From Alphaproteobacteria bacterium (GTDB lineage Bacteria; Pseudomonadota; Alphaproteobacteria; UBA828): a stretch of DNA of 64,000 nt. This document shows positions 41,190 to 49,421 of this stretch, one piece after another. The notes below the pieces were generated by a model. That model worked only from the letters and a program-made list of their open reading frames with translations, searched no databases and was not told where the DNA came from. The stretch spans positions 24,716 to 88,715 of the forward strand of contig WTGU01000069.1 in assembly GCA_011523425.1 (NCBI GenBank). Reading direction: 5' to 3'. Position numbers and translations under genes: made by a program. Each line of letters opens with the position of its first letter. Position 1 is the stretch's first letter.

Positions 41190-44132
41190 TCACGCGATCT
41201 GCCTCCTGACCAGTTCCCTGAATACGCCGTCGGCCTCCATGAGTTCGGCGAAGGAGCCGCTCTGCACGACTCTTCCGGCCTGCAATACGTAGATTCGGTC
41301 GGCCTGTTCCAGCGTGGACAGGCGGTGGGCGATGACGAGCCGGGTGGACGTCAGGGCGGCGAGGTTGCGCATGACCTTGGCCTGGTTTTCGTTGTCCAGC
41401 CAGTTGGTGGCCTCGTCGAACAGCATGATCCGCGGGCTGCCAATGACCGAGCGGGCGATCGTCAGGCGCTGACTCTCGCCGCCGGACAGCACCGCCCCGC
41501 TGGTGCCGACCATGGTCATCATGCCCATGGGCATGCTCTTGATTTCGGCCTCGAGCTCGGCGATCCGGACCGCCGTCCAGACCTCCTCGCTGGCCACGTC
41601 GTCGTGGTGGCCGACCAGGTTATCCCAAAGATCCTGTGGATGGAGTCCGACCGATTGCGGTACCGCGCCGATTCTCCGGCGCACCTGCCTCAGGTTCAGG
41701 TGCCTCAGATCGCGGCCGTCGTAATACACGGCGCCGGCGGTGGGCCGGTCTATGCCAAGCGCGAGCCGGAAGAGCGTGCTCTTGCCGGCCCCGGACTCGC
41801 CGGCAATCGCGACGAATTCCCCGGCACGGGCGCAAATGGTGACGTCGTCGAGAACCAGCGGGCCATCAGGATCGTAACGGAAGGAGATGCGGTCGAACAA
41901 AATGTCGCCGCCCAAGTACTCGACCGGCTCTCCTTCGAGCTCGGTTTCAGGAGCCGCGGCGAGCAGCGGACGCATCTGATCGAACGCCGGCAGCATGGCG
42001 ACAATGGTGCCGAAGGACTCTCCGAGGCGGGCGATGGCAGACTGGAACGTGATGAAGACGATGTAGACGACGAGAAAATCGCCGACCGGAACGGTCCGCT
42101 CGCCCACCGAGATCACCGCGAAGAGCAGCACCCCGCCGGCGAGAAACGGGAGCGCGGCACCGAACGCCCGCGAATGTCCTTCCAGCGCATTCAGCTCCAG
42201 CTCCGCCCGCTTCTGCTCGCGATAGTCTCGCGCCCAGATGGCGAACGCCGACCCTTCCGCGTTCTCCACGCGCAACTTGGCGATACCGCCCACGATCTGG
42301 AACAGCCGGCCGGCGACGCGACGCGCCGCACCGATCATCCGCCCATAGGGCGAAATCTGGCGCAACCCGAGGAGGACGGTGACCAGCAGCGACGCCAGGC
42401 TGAAGGCGAGCGCAATGGCTCCGAGAGTCGCATCGTAGAAGAAGATGACGCCGAAGACCGGAAGCAGGAAGACGATCGACAGCAGGCTGTCGGCGACGAT
42501 TCCCTGCACACCGTCGCGAAGGGTCTGGAACGTCATTCCCGACATGGCCAGATCGCCGGCCGGATGGCGGCGCAGGACGCTCGGCGGCAAGCGCATGAGG
42601 CGGTCCCACACGGCAGCTTCGACCCGCGACGCCGAGCGCCCCTCGAGCCGCATCATGGCCGTGCTCTGAGCCATGTGCAGCAGTGCACCGAGCAGGCCGA
42701 ACACCGCCACCACCACCGCAACGACGTAGAGCGCTCCGACGTTTCCGCCCGTCGCGACGTGACTTGCGACGAAGCCAAGCGCGATTGCCGGCAGCAGCTT
42801 GATCAGGCCGCCCGGAAGACCGGCAATCACCAGCCGCGCCAGATCCGGGGCCGATCCATGCAGGGCGATACCCAGCAGGTCTGCCGGTTTCACGTTCCCC
42901 GACGGCAATGGCCGATAGAACATCCAGGCTTCGTCGCCCAGCGCATCGGCGCGCTGCGCCGTCATCCGAACGCTGCGCTTGCTGACCGGGTCGACTTCCC
43001 GGTAGCGCCCAAGCATCCCCGGCAGCAGCGCTACGGGCCGGCCGTCTTCGGCGCGGAATGCCAGCAACGCGTTGCTGTCGCCGCGCCACCAGTCGCCCTC
43101 GTCCTTGAGCCGCACGCGCCGAGCACGCACGCCCGACGCATCGAGAACGTCAACGAGGCCGATCGGAGACTCGGACGGTCCCGAGCGCGCCGGAATCCTG
43201 AAATCGATGCCCTCACGGCGGCCGATGATGTGCAGGGCATCCGTGAGGGACGTGTCCTCGACGCTTGCATCCCGTTCGATCGGACGATCGTAGATGTTGT
43301 AGAGCCGCTGCCGCGCAGCTCGTTCTGCCGTCCGGCGGCTGGTGGTTCGCGCGCGTTCGAGATTCGCCTCGTCGACCATCGCCAGCCGGCGGTTGAGGCG
43401 CTCCAGGGCGAGAGCAACCGCGTGAAAGGAGGCGAGCGCGGGCAGCAGCTTGCCCGTTCGCGCCAGAGCCTCGGTCGACTTGCCGGAAAGAGTCGCCTCG
43501 TCGAACAAGGTGAGCCAGCTCGTCCTCGTCAGCGCTATCACGGCGTCGTGCGGACCGCCGGTCCCGGCAAGCTCCGACTGGTCGACGACATCCATAAACA
43601 GGCTCGTGCCGGGTGGCGGTTGGGATACCCACACCACGCCGCGCCGCACCGACAGCGTGCAGGGGGCGAGCGCCCGCGTCATGCCGGGCTCGGCCAGCGC
43701 AGTGGGACGCGGAAGGCGGCCTGCAAAACGCGACAACGTCTCGGTAATGGCGTTCAGCCATGTGTTGGTCTGCTCCGCCAGCTCCGACGGCCGAACCTCC
43801 GACAGCAGGGATGTCGGCAGGCGTCTCAGGAGAGTACCGGGCTGTCCCTTGGCGATCAGGCTGAGCGTCGTGCCTTCGTCGTCGTCTCCTTCATCCGGTG
43901 CGACGCCCGGCACCAGCCATCCCGCGTCGCGGCGCAGCAGGTGCTGCGGCGCCGCCTGCTCGACGCCGTCCTTGAATTCGACCAGGAACAGATTGACGGC
44001 ACCCTGATCGATGAACCAGACACTGTCCGGGTCGTCGAGCGTCACGGGCAGATTGCCCGCGCAGGGCACCGACGTGCCGGCGCGCTCGGCGAGCTGGGCC
44101 AACGAGGTATATGCCGTCCCGGCGCCCTGCAT
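41190..44132 (-). CDS. NHLM-type ABC transporter, large N-terminal domain (no peptidase)
   Basis: 980 residues. About residues 1-420 form a non-catalytic N-terminal region with a cyclic-nucleotide-binding-like segment (TLDDPDSVWFIDQGAVNLFL). This is typical of the second NHLM ABC protein. Next come a six-helix membrane domain (about 430-720) and an ABC ATPase with Walker A GESGAGKSTLFRL, signature LSGGESQRLTIARS, Walker B IMLFDEATNWLD and an H-loop IAHRLST. The start overlaps the upstream C39 transporter stop by one base (TGATG). Together the two form the export pair known from nitrile-hydratase-leader microcin systems. Confidence 0.92.
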   Translation of the reverse strand: MQGAGTAYTSLAQLAERAGTSVPCAGNLPVTLDDPDSVWFIDQGAVNLFLVEFKDGVEQAAPQHLLRRDAGWLVPGVAPDEGDDDEGTTLSLIAKGQPGTLLRRLPTSLLSEVRPSELAEQTNTWLNAITETLSRFAGRLPRPTALAEPGMTRALAPCTLSVRRGVVWVSQPPPGTSLFMDVVDQSELAGTGGPHDAVIALTRTSWLTLFDEATLSGKSTEALARTGKLLPALASFHAVALALERLNRRLAMVDEANLERARTTSRRTAERAARQRLYNIYDRPIERDASVEDTSLTDALHIIGRREGIDFRIPARSGPSESPIGLVDVLDASGVRARRVRLKDEGDWWRGDSNALLAFRAEDGRPVALLPGMLGRYREVDPVSKRSVRMTAQRADALGDEAWMFYRPLPSGNVKPADLLGIALHGSAPDLARLVIAGLPGGLIKLLPAIALGFVASHVATGGNVGALYVVAVVVAVFGLLGALLHMAQSTAMMRLEGRSASRVEAAVWDRLMRLPPSVLRRHPAGDLAMSGMTFQTLRDGVQGIVADSLLSIVFLLPVFGVIFFYDATLGAIALAFSLASLLVTVLLGLRQISPYGRMIGAARRVAGRLFQIVGGIAKLRVENAEGSAFAIWARDYREQKRAELELNALEGHSRAFGAALPFLAGGVLLFAVISVGERTVPVGDFLVVYIVFITFQSAIARLGESFGTIVAMLPAFDQMRPLLAAAPETELEGEPVEYLGGDILFDRISFRYDPDGPLVLDDVTICARAGEFVAIAGESGAGKSTLFRLALGIDRPTAGAVYYDGRDLRHLNLRQVRRRIGAVPQSVGLHPQDLWDNLVGHHDDVASEEVWTAVRIAELEAEIKSMPMGMMTMVGTSGAVLSGGESQRLTIARSVIGSPRIMLFDEATNWLDNENQAKVMRNLAALTSTRLVIAHRLSTLEQADRIYVLQAGRVVQSGSFAELMEADGVFRELVRRQIA

Positions 44133-46342
44133 CAGCCTGACCTCGCCAGCTTGAAATAGGTGCCGTCCCGGTCGGCGATCAGCTCCTCGTGCGTGCCGCG
44201 CTGCACTTCGACGCCCTTGTCGAGCACGATGATCTCGTCGCAATCCCGCACGGTGCTGAGCCGGTGTGCGACGATCAGGCAGGTGGTGCCGCGACGCCGC
44301 AAGGCGTCGTCCACGCGTTCCTCCGTCGCGGCGTCGAGGGCGCTGGTCGCTTCGTCCAGAATCAGCAGCGTCGGATTGCCGACCAGCGCACGGGCGATCT
44401 CCAGCCGTTGCCGCTGACCGCCGCTGAAGTTCGCCCCGCCTTCCTCGACGAGGGTCGAATACCCCTGCGGCCTGACGAGAATTTCGTCATGGATTCCCGC
44501 ATCCCGCGTCGCGGCGAAGATGGCTTCATCGGGAACAGCCGGGTTCCACAGGGTGATGTTGTCGCGAAGGGTGGCGGAAAAGAGCACGACGTCCTGATCC
44601 ACCATGGAAATGGACTGCCGCAGCACTTCCTCCGGAATCTCGTCCCGCACGTGGCCGTCGAACTGAATCTCGCCCGACCAGGGCTGATAGACGCCCGAAA
44701 CCAGGCGCGCCAGGGTCGACTTGCCAGACCCGCTGGGGCCGACCACCGCAACGCGCTGTCCCGGCTTGATCACGAGGTTGAAGTCCTTGATCAAGGGCGG
44801 CCGGCTCTTGTTGAACCCGAAGGTGATGTTTCGCAGCTCGAGCTGGCCGGCAAGCTGGAGCCGGCCGTTGAACGTGGGGATCGATTCCGATTCCGGACTG
44901 CGGCGCTCGAACACGGGGTCTTCGGCGGCCTTGGAAATGTCGTCCAGGCGTTGCAAGTCGGTTTCCAGCGCCTGGCGCTTCTCGGCGAACTCCAGGAAGC
45001 GCCCGACGGGTGCCAGAAACATCTCCGCCAGTATGTAGAACCCGACCAGCGTCCCAAGCGTCATGTCTCCGGCCATGACCAGGCTTCCTCCGAAGCCCAG
45101 GATCGCCGCGCTGCGAAGTGCGGCAATCAGGCCGGGGAGCGCGGTATTGACGGAACCCAGTTCCGAATAGAGCTGGCGCGCCCGAAGCTCGCGCGCCTGC
45201 TGACCGCTCCAGCGCGAAAAGAAGCGGTCATCCGCGCCCGTCATGCGCAGGTTTTCCGCGTGATTCAGCATCTGCATGCCGAAGCCGATCAGCAGGCCCT
45301 GTTCGCGCCGCATTGCCTGACTTCGAACGGCCCGGAGCCCGTTGAGAAAGTGAGCCAGAAGTCCGTGCAGAAGAGCAAGAAACAACACGATCAGAGTCAG
45401 CAGCGCATCGTAGGCGAACATCGCGATGAGCAATATCACGCTCATCGCCATGTCGATGATGAGCACGAGGAACTGGTCCGTCAGATTCTTTGCGACCCTG
45501 TCGATGGACGAGACCCGATCGGTGAGGTCGCCGACCAGTCTGTGTTCGAAGAAATCCACCGGCAATCGCAGCAGCCGGGTCAAGCCCCGACTGTAGCCAA
45601 TCACTGAAATTCGGACGGCCAGTCGCTTCAGGAACCGGTGCTTGAGCAGCGAAAGAACGTAGACCAGCACGCCGCCGCCCAGAAACGCCGCCACCACTCC
45701 GCCCCACGCCCCGTGGTTTTCCAGAACGTCGTCCACGAACACGCCGAGAGAAGCGGGAACGATGAGCGTGAGCAGCGTCAACAGGAGTCCGCAGGCAAGA
45801 AGTCCCGCAACCACACGCCACGACTCCACGGGCAGGCTGCTCAACTGCCTGACCAGGCCGATACGCTCGCCACCGGGCGTGAAGTCGGCGCCACGGCTGA
45901 ACTGCAACGCAATTCCACTGTAGCTCCGCGCGAACTCTTCTGCGGAAACCCGGCGCCGACCGGTCGCCGGATCATTGAGATGGAAATAGCGGTCGTCAAA
46001 CCCTTCGAGAATGACGAAATGGCTGAATTGCCAGAACAAGATCAGGGGTAACTGCAGCCTTTTCAGCTGCTCGGCCCGCACGCTGAGTCCCCTGCATTCG
46101 AGACCGTAATGTCTTGAGGCGCGCAAGATGCTCGCGGCACTGCTGCCGTCCCGGCTCACCTCGCATTTCTCGCGCAATTCGGTAGGTGGCACCCAGCGTC
46201 CGAAGTAGGCCAGGACGCTGCCGAGGCAGGCGGCGCCACATTCCGATGCATGCATCTGCAACAGAATTGGCGTCGTTACCCTTCGTTTCGAGACGTCCGC
46301 GCCGGCCTTGTCGCTTGCCCCCTTGGAGGCGCGCAGGGGCAT
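44132..46342 (-). CDS. NHLM-type ABC transporter with C39 peptidase domain
   Basis: 736-residue exporter that removes the leader during transport. The N-terminal C39 domain has its triad visible: Cys35 in ASECGAACLGS, His108 in FWQFSHFVILEG and Asp124 in LNDPATGRR. A membrane domain (about 170-440) precedes the ATPase with Walker A GPSGSGKSTLAR, signature SGGQRQRLEIARA, Walker B LLILDEATSALD and H-loop IVAHRLSTV. The expected cleavage site is after the Ala-Gly in the precursor leader, and possibly after Gly-Gly in the leader of the cyclase fusion. It begins one base after the HlyD-like stop and is followed by the second ABC transporter with a one-base overlap. Confidence 0.94.
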   Translation of the reverse strand: MPLRASKGASDKAGADVSKRRVTTPILLQMHASECGAACLGSVLAYFGRWVPPTELREKCEVSRDGSSAASILRASRHYGLECRGLSVRAEQLKRLQLPLILFWQFSHFVILEGFDDRYFHLNDPATGRRRVSAEEFARSYSGIALQFSRGADFTPGGERIGLVRQLSSLPVESWRVVAGLLACGLLLTLLTLIVPASLGVFVDDVLENHGAWGGVVAAFLGGGVLVYVLSLLKHRFLKRLAVRISVIGYSRGLTRLLRLPVDFFEHRLVGDLTDRVSSIDRVAKNLTDQFLVLIIDMAMSVILLIAMFAYDALLTLIVLFLALLHGLLAHFLNGLRAVRSQAMRREQGLLIGFGMQMLNHAENLRMTGADDRFFSRWSGQQARELRARQLYSELGSVNTALPGLIAALRSAAILGFGGSLVMAGDMTLGTLVGFYILAEMFLAPVGRFLEFAEKRQALETDLQRLDDISKAAEDPVFERRSPESESIPTFNGRLQLAGQLELRNITFGFNKSRPPLIKDFNLVIKPGQRVAVVGPSGSGKSTLARLVSGVYQPWSGEIQFDGHVRDEIPEEVLRQSISMVDQDVVLFSATLRDNITLWNPAVPDEAIFAATRDAGIHDEILVRPQGYSTLVEEGGANFSGGQRQRLEIARALVGNPTLLILDEATSALDAATEERVDDALRRRGTTCLIVAHRLSTVRDCDEIIVLDKGVEVQRGTHEELIADRDGTYFKLARSG

Positions 46343-46343
46343 T

Positions 46344-46934
46344 TTACGATCGCCTCATTTGCAGGAAGGCGACCGGCGACTGTCTGCCGAGCTCGATGAC
46401 GATCCGGCATTCTCTGCTCGCAAGGGATGCGATATCCAGGCCGGCATCGAGCGCAATCTCGATTCGGTGCATCAGGACCGGCGCCGCACCCTCCAACGTC
46501 GCCAGCGAGTCGGACAGCGGTACGGCGGAAACGCTCGCGACCTCTCCGTCCCGGGTGGCCGCCTCTCCATCCGCCATGACGAGCTCGATCACTGCCGGCA
46601 GTCCCGCCTTGATATTCGGCGCGAATTCGCTCTCGATCCAGACGAGGGCCTGCACGGACTCGCTGCCGACGCCCAGGCTTTCGCCGGGCTCGATAAGGAC
46701 GCCGTCTACCGAATGGCTGCGCGCTACATCGCCAAAGACGAGCCATGCTGCCAGCGCAACCAGCAACAGGGCGATACCCGCGACGAGCAGGCGCTCCCGC
46801 GGTGTGGAAATCTTCAGAAGCCGGTCGAGTTGTTCGCGTTCTTCTTTTGCCTTGGCAACTGTATCATGAAAGGAGTCAAAGGGATTATTGAACACGACCG
46901 CCGTAGCCTCCGCAAAGAAATCGGCCAATTCCAA
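46344..46934 (-). CDS. Minimal HlyD-like NHLM secretion protein
   Basis: 196 residues from TTG 46934; GTG 46895, with GGAGG 10 bases upstream, is a possible alternative. The segment EREQLDRLLKISTPRERLLV directly before a membrane helix (about 48-66) matches the start of NHLM HlyD-family adaptors. It ends with a beta-rich periplasmic tail (WIESEFAPNIKAGLPAVIEL onward) like the C-terminal barrel of HlyD. The long coiled-coil and lipoyl region between them is missing, so it is about half the usual length. An in-frame stop at 46976-46974 rules out an upstream extension. It may couple the ABC pair to the envelope without reaching an outer-membrane channel. First gene of the minus-strand export operon. 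Confidence 0.75.
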   Translation of the reverse strand: MELADFFAEATAVVFNNPFDSFHDTVAKAKEEREQLDRLLKISTPRERLLVAGIALLLVALAAWLVFGDVARSHSVDGVLIEPGESLGVGSESVQALVWIESEFAPNIKAGLPAVIELVMADGEAATRDGEVASVSAVPLSDSLATLEGAAPVLMHRIEIALDAGLDIASLASRECRIVIELGRQSPVAFLQMRRS

Positions 46935-46972
46935 GAAAAAGCTGATGTGACTTGCGTGGCGCTTTGTCGAAT

Positions 46973-47001
46973 CCTATACAAGCTTGACCGAAAAAGGTCA
47001 A
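46973..47001 (-). promoter_or_regulatory. Promoter of the export operon
   Basis: On the minus strand TTGACC (47001-46996), a 17-base spacer, then TATAGG (46978-46973). This is the best sigma-70 match in the window. A start near 46966 gives a leader of about 30 bases before TTG 46934. It is overlapped by the inverted repeat at 46983-47002. Confidence 0.6.
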
Positions 47002-47002
47002 G
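46983..47002. repeat. Inverted repeat over the export-operon -35 box
   Basis: Perfect 7-base dyad CTTGACC / GGTCAAG with a 6-base A-rich centre. One arm is the -35 box of the minus-strand promoter. The symmetry suggests an operator or two opposed -35 boxes; no matching -10 box is seen for the plus direction. Confidence 0.45.
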
Positions 47003-47155
47003 TCTTGGGACTCCCGGCAAATTCGGCTTGATGTGCTTCGGTTGAGTGCGACCATCCTGCGGCGCGCGCCGCCACCGTGTCGCGAATCCCATGCAGAGGA
47101 TGCGTCCTGAAGTTGCCGGATAGTCCGGGACTTCGCCCTTTCCGGGAAGTCAAGG

Positions 47156-47161
47156 TACAAT
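47156..47161 (+). promoter_or_regulatory. Possible -10 box of the LolA-like / barrel / halogenase run
   Basis: TACAAT, one mismatch from TATAAT, about 29 bases before ATG 47190. Upstream at 17-18 bases only a weak TTCGCC-type -35 is present, so an activator may be needed or the call may be wrong. Confidence 0.3.
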
Positions 47162-47189
47162 ACGCGGTGCTCATCACTGGACGTTGCGG

Positions 47190-48062
47190 ATGTTCCCTGG
47201 GCACGAAACCGGCGACAGGCGCGTTGTTCACCACGGCTGGGCAAGGCGCTTTAGGCTCTCCCTGCGCGCGTCGTCGGCAGTCCTGATCCTGGTGCTGGCG
47301 GGCTTATGCCTGCAATTTGTGGAAGCCCTCGCCCAAGACGAAACGCCGGAGGAAAAGGGCCTCAGGATTGCGCGTGAAGCCAGCGCCCGCAACGACGGTT
47401 TCGGCGACTTCACCGCCGAGATGACGATGGTGCTGCGCGATCGCCACGGTCGGGAAAGCGTCCGTCAAATGCGCCTCAAGGTGCTGGAGGTGCCGGAAGA
47501 CGGCGACAGGAGCCTGTTCGTGTTCGACCAGCCGCGAGACGTGCAGGGAACCGCCCTGCTCACCCATGCCCACGTCAACGCGCCGGACGACCAATGGCTC
47601 TATCTGCCGGCCCTGAAAAGGGTGAAGCGCATCAACGCCTCGAGGCGTTCGGGGGCCTTCATGGGAAGCGAGTTTTCATACGAAGACATGAGCTCGCAGG
47701 AGGTGGACGAATACAACTACAAGTACCTTCGCGACGAGCCCTGCGGGGAACTGACCTGTACGGTGACCGAGCAAATTCCCCTGGACAAGGAGTCCGGATA
47801 CAGCCGCAGAATCGCCTGGCAAGACACGATCGAGCTTCGAATCTGGAAGATGGAGCTTTACGACCGAAAGAACTCGCACCTGAAGACCCTTACACTCGTG
47901 GGTTATCAGCAGTATCTGGATCGGTACTGGCGGGCGGGGGAACAGACCATGGTGAACCACCTCACCGGAGCGAGCACGGTTCTCAAGTGGTCAGGTTTTC
48001 AGTTTCGCAACAATCTTAGCGAGAGCGAATTTACCCAGACGGCGCTTAGACGCGTGCGCTGA
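47190..48062 (+). CDS. LolA-like outer-membrane lipoprotein-sorting family protein
   Basis: 290 residues. A long positively charged start precedes a signal helix (about residues 28-47, ASSAVLILVLAGLCLQFVEA). The mature chain is a beta-rich LolA-like fold: DFTAEMTMVLRDRHGRESVR, FDQPRDVQGTALLTHAH, WLYLPALKRVKRINASRRSG and FMGSEFSYEDMSS. These motifs are typical of the periplasmic lipid carriers that travel with MMPL exporters. No strong Shine-Dalgarno is seen; TTG 47184 is also in frame. Its stop overlaps the next ATG by one base. It probably shuttles a hydrophobic cargo between the MMPL protein and the outer membrane. Confidence 0.85.
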   Translation: MFPGHETGDRRVVHHGWARRFRLSLRASSAVLILVLAGLCLQFVEALAQDETPEEKGLRIAREASARNDGFGDFTAEMTMVLRDRHGRESVRQMRLKVLEVPEDGDRSLFVFDQPRDVQGTALLTHAHVNAPDDQWLYLPALKRVKRINASRRSGAFMGSEFSYEDMSSQEVDEYNYKYLRDEPCGELTCTVTEQIPLDKESGYSRRIAWQDTIELRIWKMELYDRKNSHLKTLTLVGYQQYLDRYWRAGEQTMVNHLTGASTVLKWSGFQFRNNLSESEFTQTALRRVR

Positions 48063-49282
48063 TGCGAGTCGGCGGCGCAATTGCGGCCCTCTTGCTCTTG
48101 GCCGCCGCAAGCGCCAAGGCACAAACTCTGGATTACTCGGGCGACCTGAGCCTGGAGGGGCGGTGGTATCCGCAATCGCCGGCGTTCCCGGATCAGCGCT
48201 CCGGCACTGGCGGACTGGTCGTCAAGCCGACTGTCTACGGCGATTTGGGGGAATCGACCAGCTTTACTGTCTCCGCGTTCTATCGGTACGACAGCGCCGA
48301 TTCGCGACGCACGCACGCGGACCTGCGCGAGGCGTATCTCCTGACCTACGGGGACTTGGAAGACATTTCCTGGGAGCTCAGGCTGGGCATCGACCGCGTT
48401 TTCTGGGGCGTTGCCGAGCTGACCAACCTCGTGGATATCGTCAACCAATTGGACCTCGTCGAGCATCCCCGCAATCGACCGAAGCTCGGCCAACCCATGG
48501 CGCACCTGACGATATTCGGCGACTGGGGCATCGCCGAGACGTTCGTGCTGCCGTATCATCGCAAGCGCCCCTCTGCGGGACGTCACGGGCGTCACCGTTC
48601 CGGCTTTCTGATCGACGAAAGCGCCTTGTACGAGAGCGGTGCCGGAGAACGTCACGTCGACTTCGCCTTTCGCTACAGCAACACCGTGGATTTGCTCGAT
48701 TTCGGCCTGACGGCATTTGCCGGAACAAGCCGCGAGCCGTCTTTTCTCGCCCGCCATCAATCCGAGACGATCGGCGCGGCCCTGATTCCGTACTACGAGC
48801 AAATCCGGCAATTCGGATTGGACGCGCAGCTCACGACCGAGCCATGGCTTTACAAGATGGAGGCGATTTACCGCAGCGGAGCGCACAATCTCCTGGGCCG
48901 GGAGGAGGATTACGGCGCCGTCATCGTCGGCACGGAACGCACCCTCTACGCCGTGTTCGATACCCGAGCCGACCTGACCGTCCTCGCCGAGACGCTCTAC
49001 GACGGACGCGATCGTCGTGCGACGAGTGCCTGGGCGAACGACCTGTTTGTCGCAGGGTCCGTCGCGTTCAACGACGTGCAGAGCACCACGCTCGTTGCCG
49101 GCATCCTGGCCGACCTCCGCCACGATTATCGTGTGTTGAGCCTGGATCTGAAACGTCGGCTGTCGAGCGGCTGGTCGATGCGCGTGGAGGCCATCGCGAA
49201 TCTCAGCATGGATCCGCAGGACCTGACTTACGATGGACGGCGCGACAGCTTCCTGGGCGCAGAAGTCACGTACAGCTTCTGA
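48062..49282 (+). CDS. Outer-membrane beta-barrel protein of the export system
   Basis: 406 residues with a Sec signal peptide (1-20, ending AKAQ). The mature chain alternates aromatic and polar residues in many amphipathic strands (SFTVSAFYRYDSAD, WELRLGIDRVFWGVAEL, LYKMEAIYRSGAH) and ends in Tyr-Ser-Phe, the terminal aromatic needed for BAM insertion. A segment LRLGIDRVFWGVAELTNLVD resembles the DUF1302-like barrels found with LolA-like and MMPL partners. One-base overlap with the preceding gene. It probably provides or receives cargo at the outer membrane, compensating for the short HlyD. Confidence 0.83.
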   Translation: MRVGGAIAALLLLAAASAKAQTLDYSGDLSLEGRWYPQSPAFPDQRSGTGGLVVKPTVYGDLGESTSFTVSAFYRYDSADSRRTHADLREAYLLTYGDLEDISWELRLGIDRVFWGVAELTNLVDIVNQLDLVEHPRNRPKLGQPMAHLTIFGDWGIAETFVLPYHRKRPSAGRHGRHRSGFLIDESALYESGAGERHVDFAFRYSNTVDLLDFGLTAFAGTSREPSFLARHQSETIGAALIPYYEQIRQFGLDAQLTTEPWLYKMEAIYRSGAHNLLGREEDYGAVIVGTERTLYAVFDTRADLTVLAETLYDGRDRRATSAWANDLFVAGSVAFNDVQSTTLVAGILADLRHDYRVLSLDLKRRLSSGWSMRVEAIANLSMDPQDLTYDGRRDSFLGAEVTYSF

Positions 49283-49421
49283 TGGGCATCCGTGGCCTGG
49301 ACGTGGCGGCCGCTGCAATCGGCGATGACGGGACGATCATGCTAGCTGGCCCTGCACACCGCCCTTCCATGCGTTCCGGCGCGGAGCGGCCGAGCGCCGG
49401 CCTCTGCGAGGGTCAGTCGCG

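Noticed and set aside
41022..44159. 1045-codon open frame on the plus strand over the NHLM ABC transporter
   Set aside because: The minus strand carries Walker A, signature and Walker B motifs; the plus frame is His/Arg-rich shadow sequence.
46935..46980. N-terminal extension of the HlyD-like protein or a frameshifted full-length adaptor
   Set aside because: An in-frame TAG at 46976-46974 and a good promoter at 46973-47001 leave no room. No coiled-coil-like sequence exists in other frames nearby.
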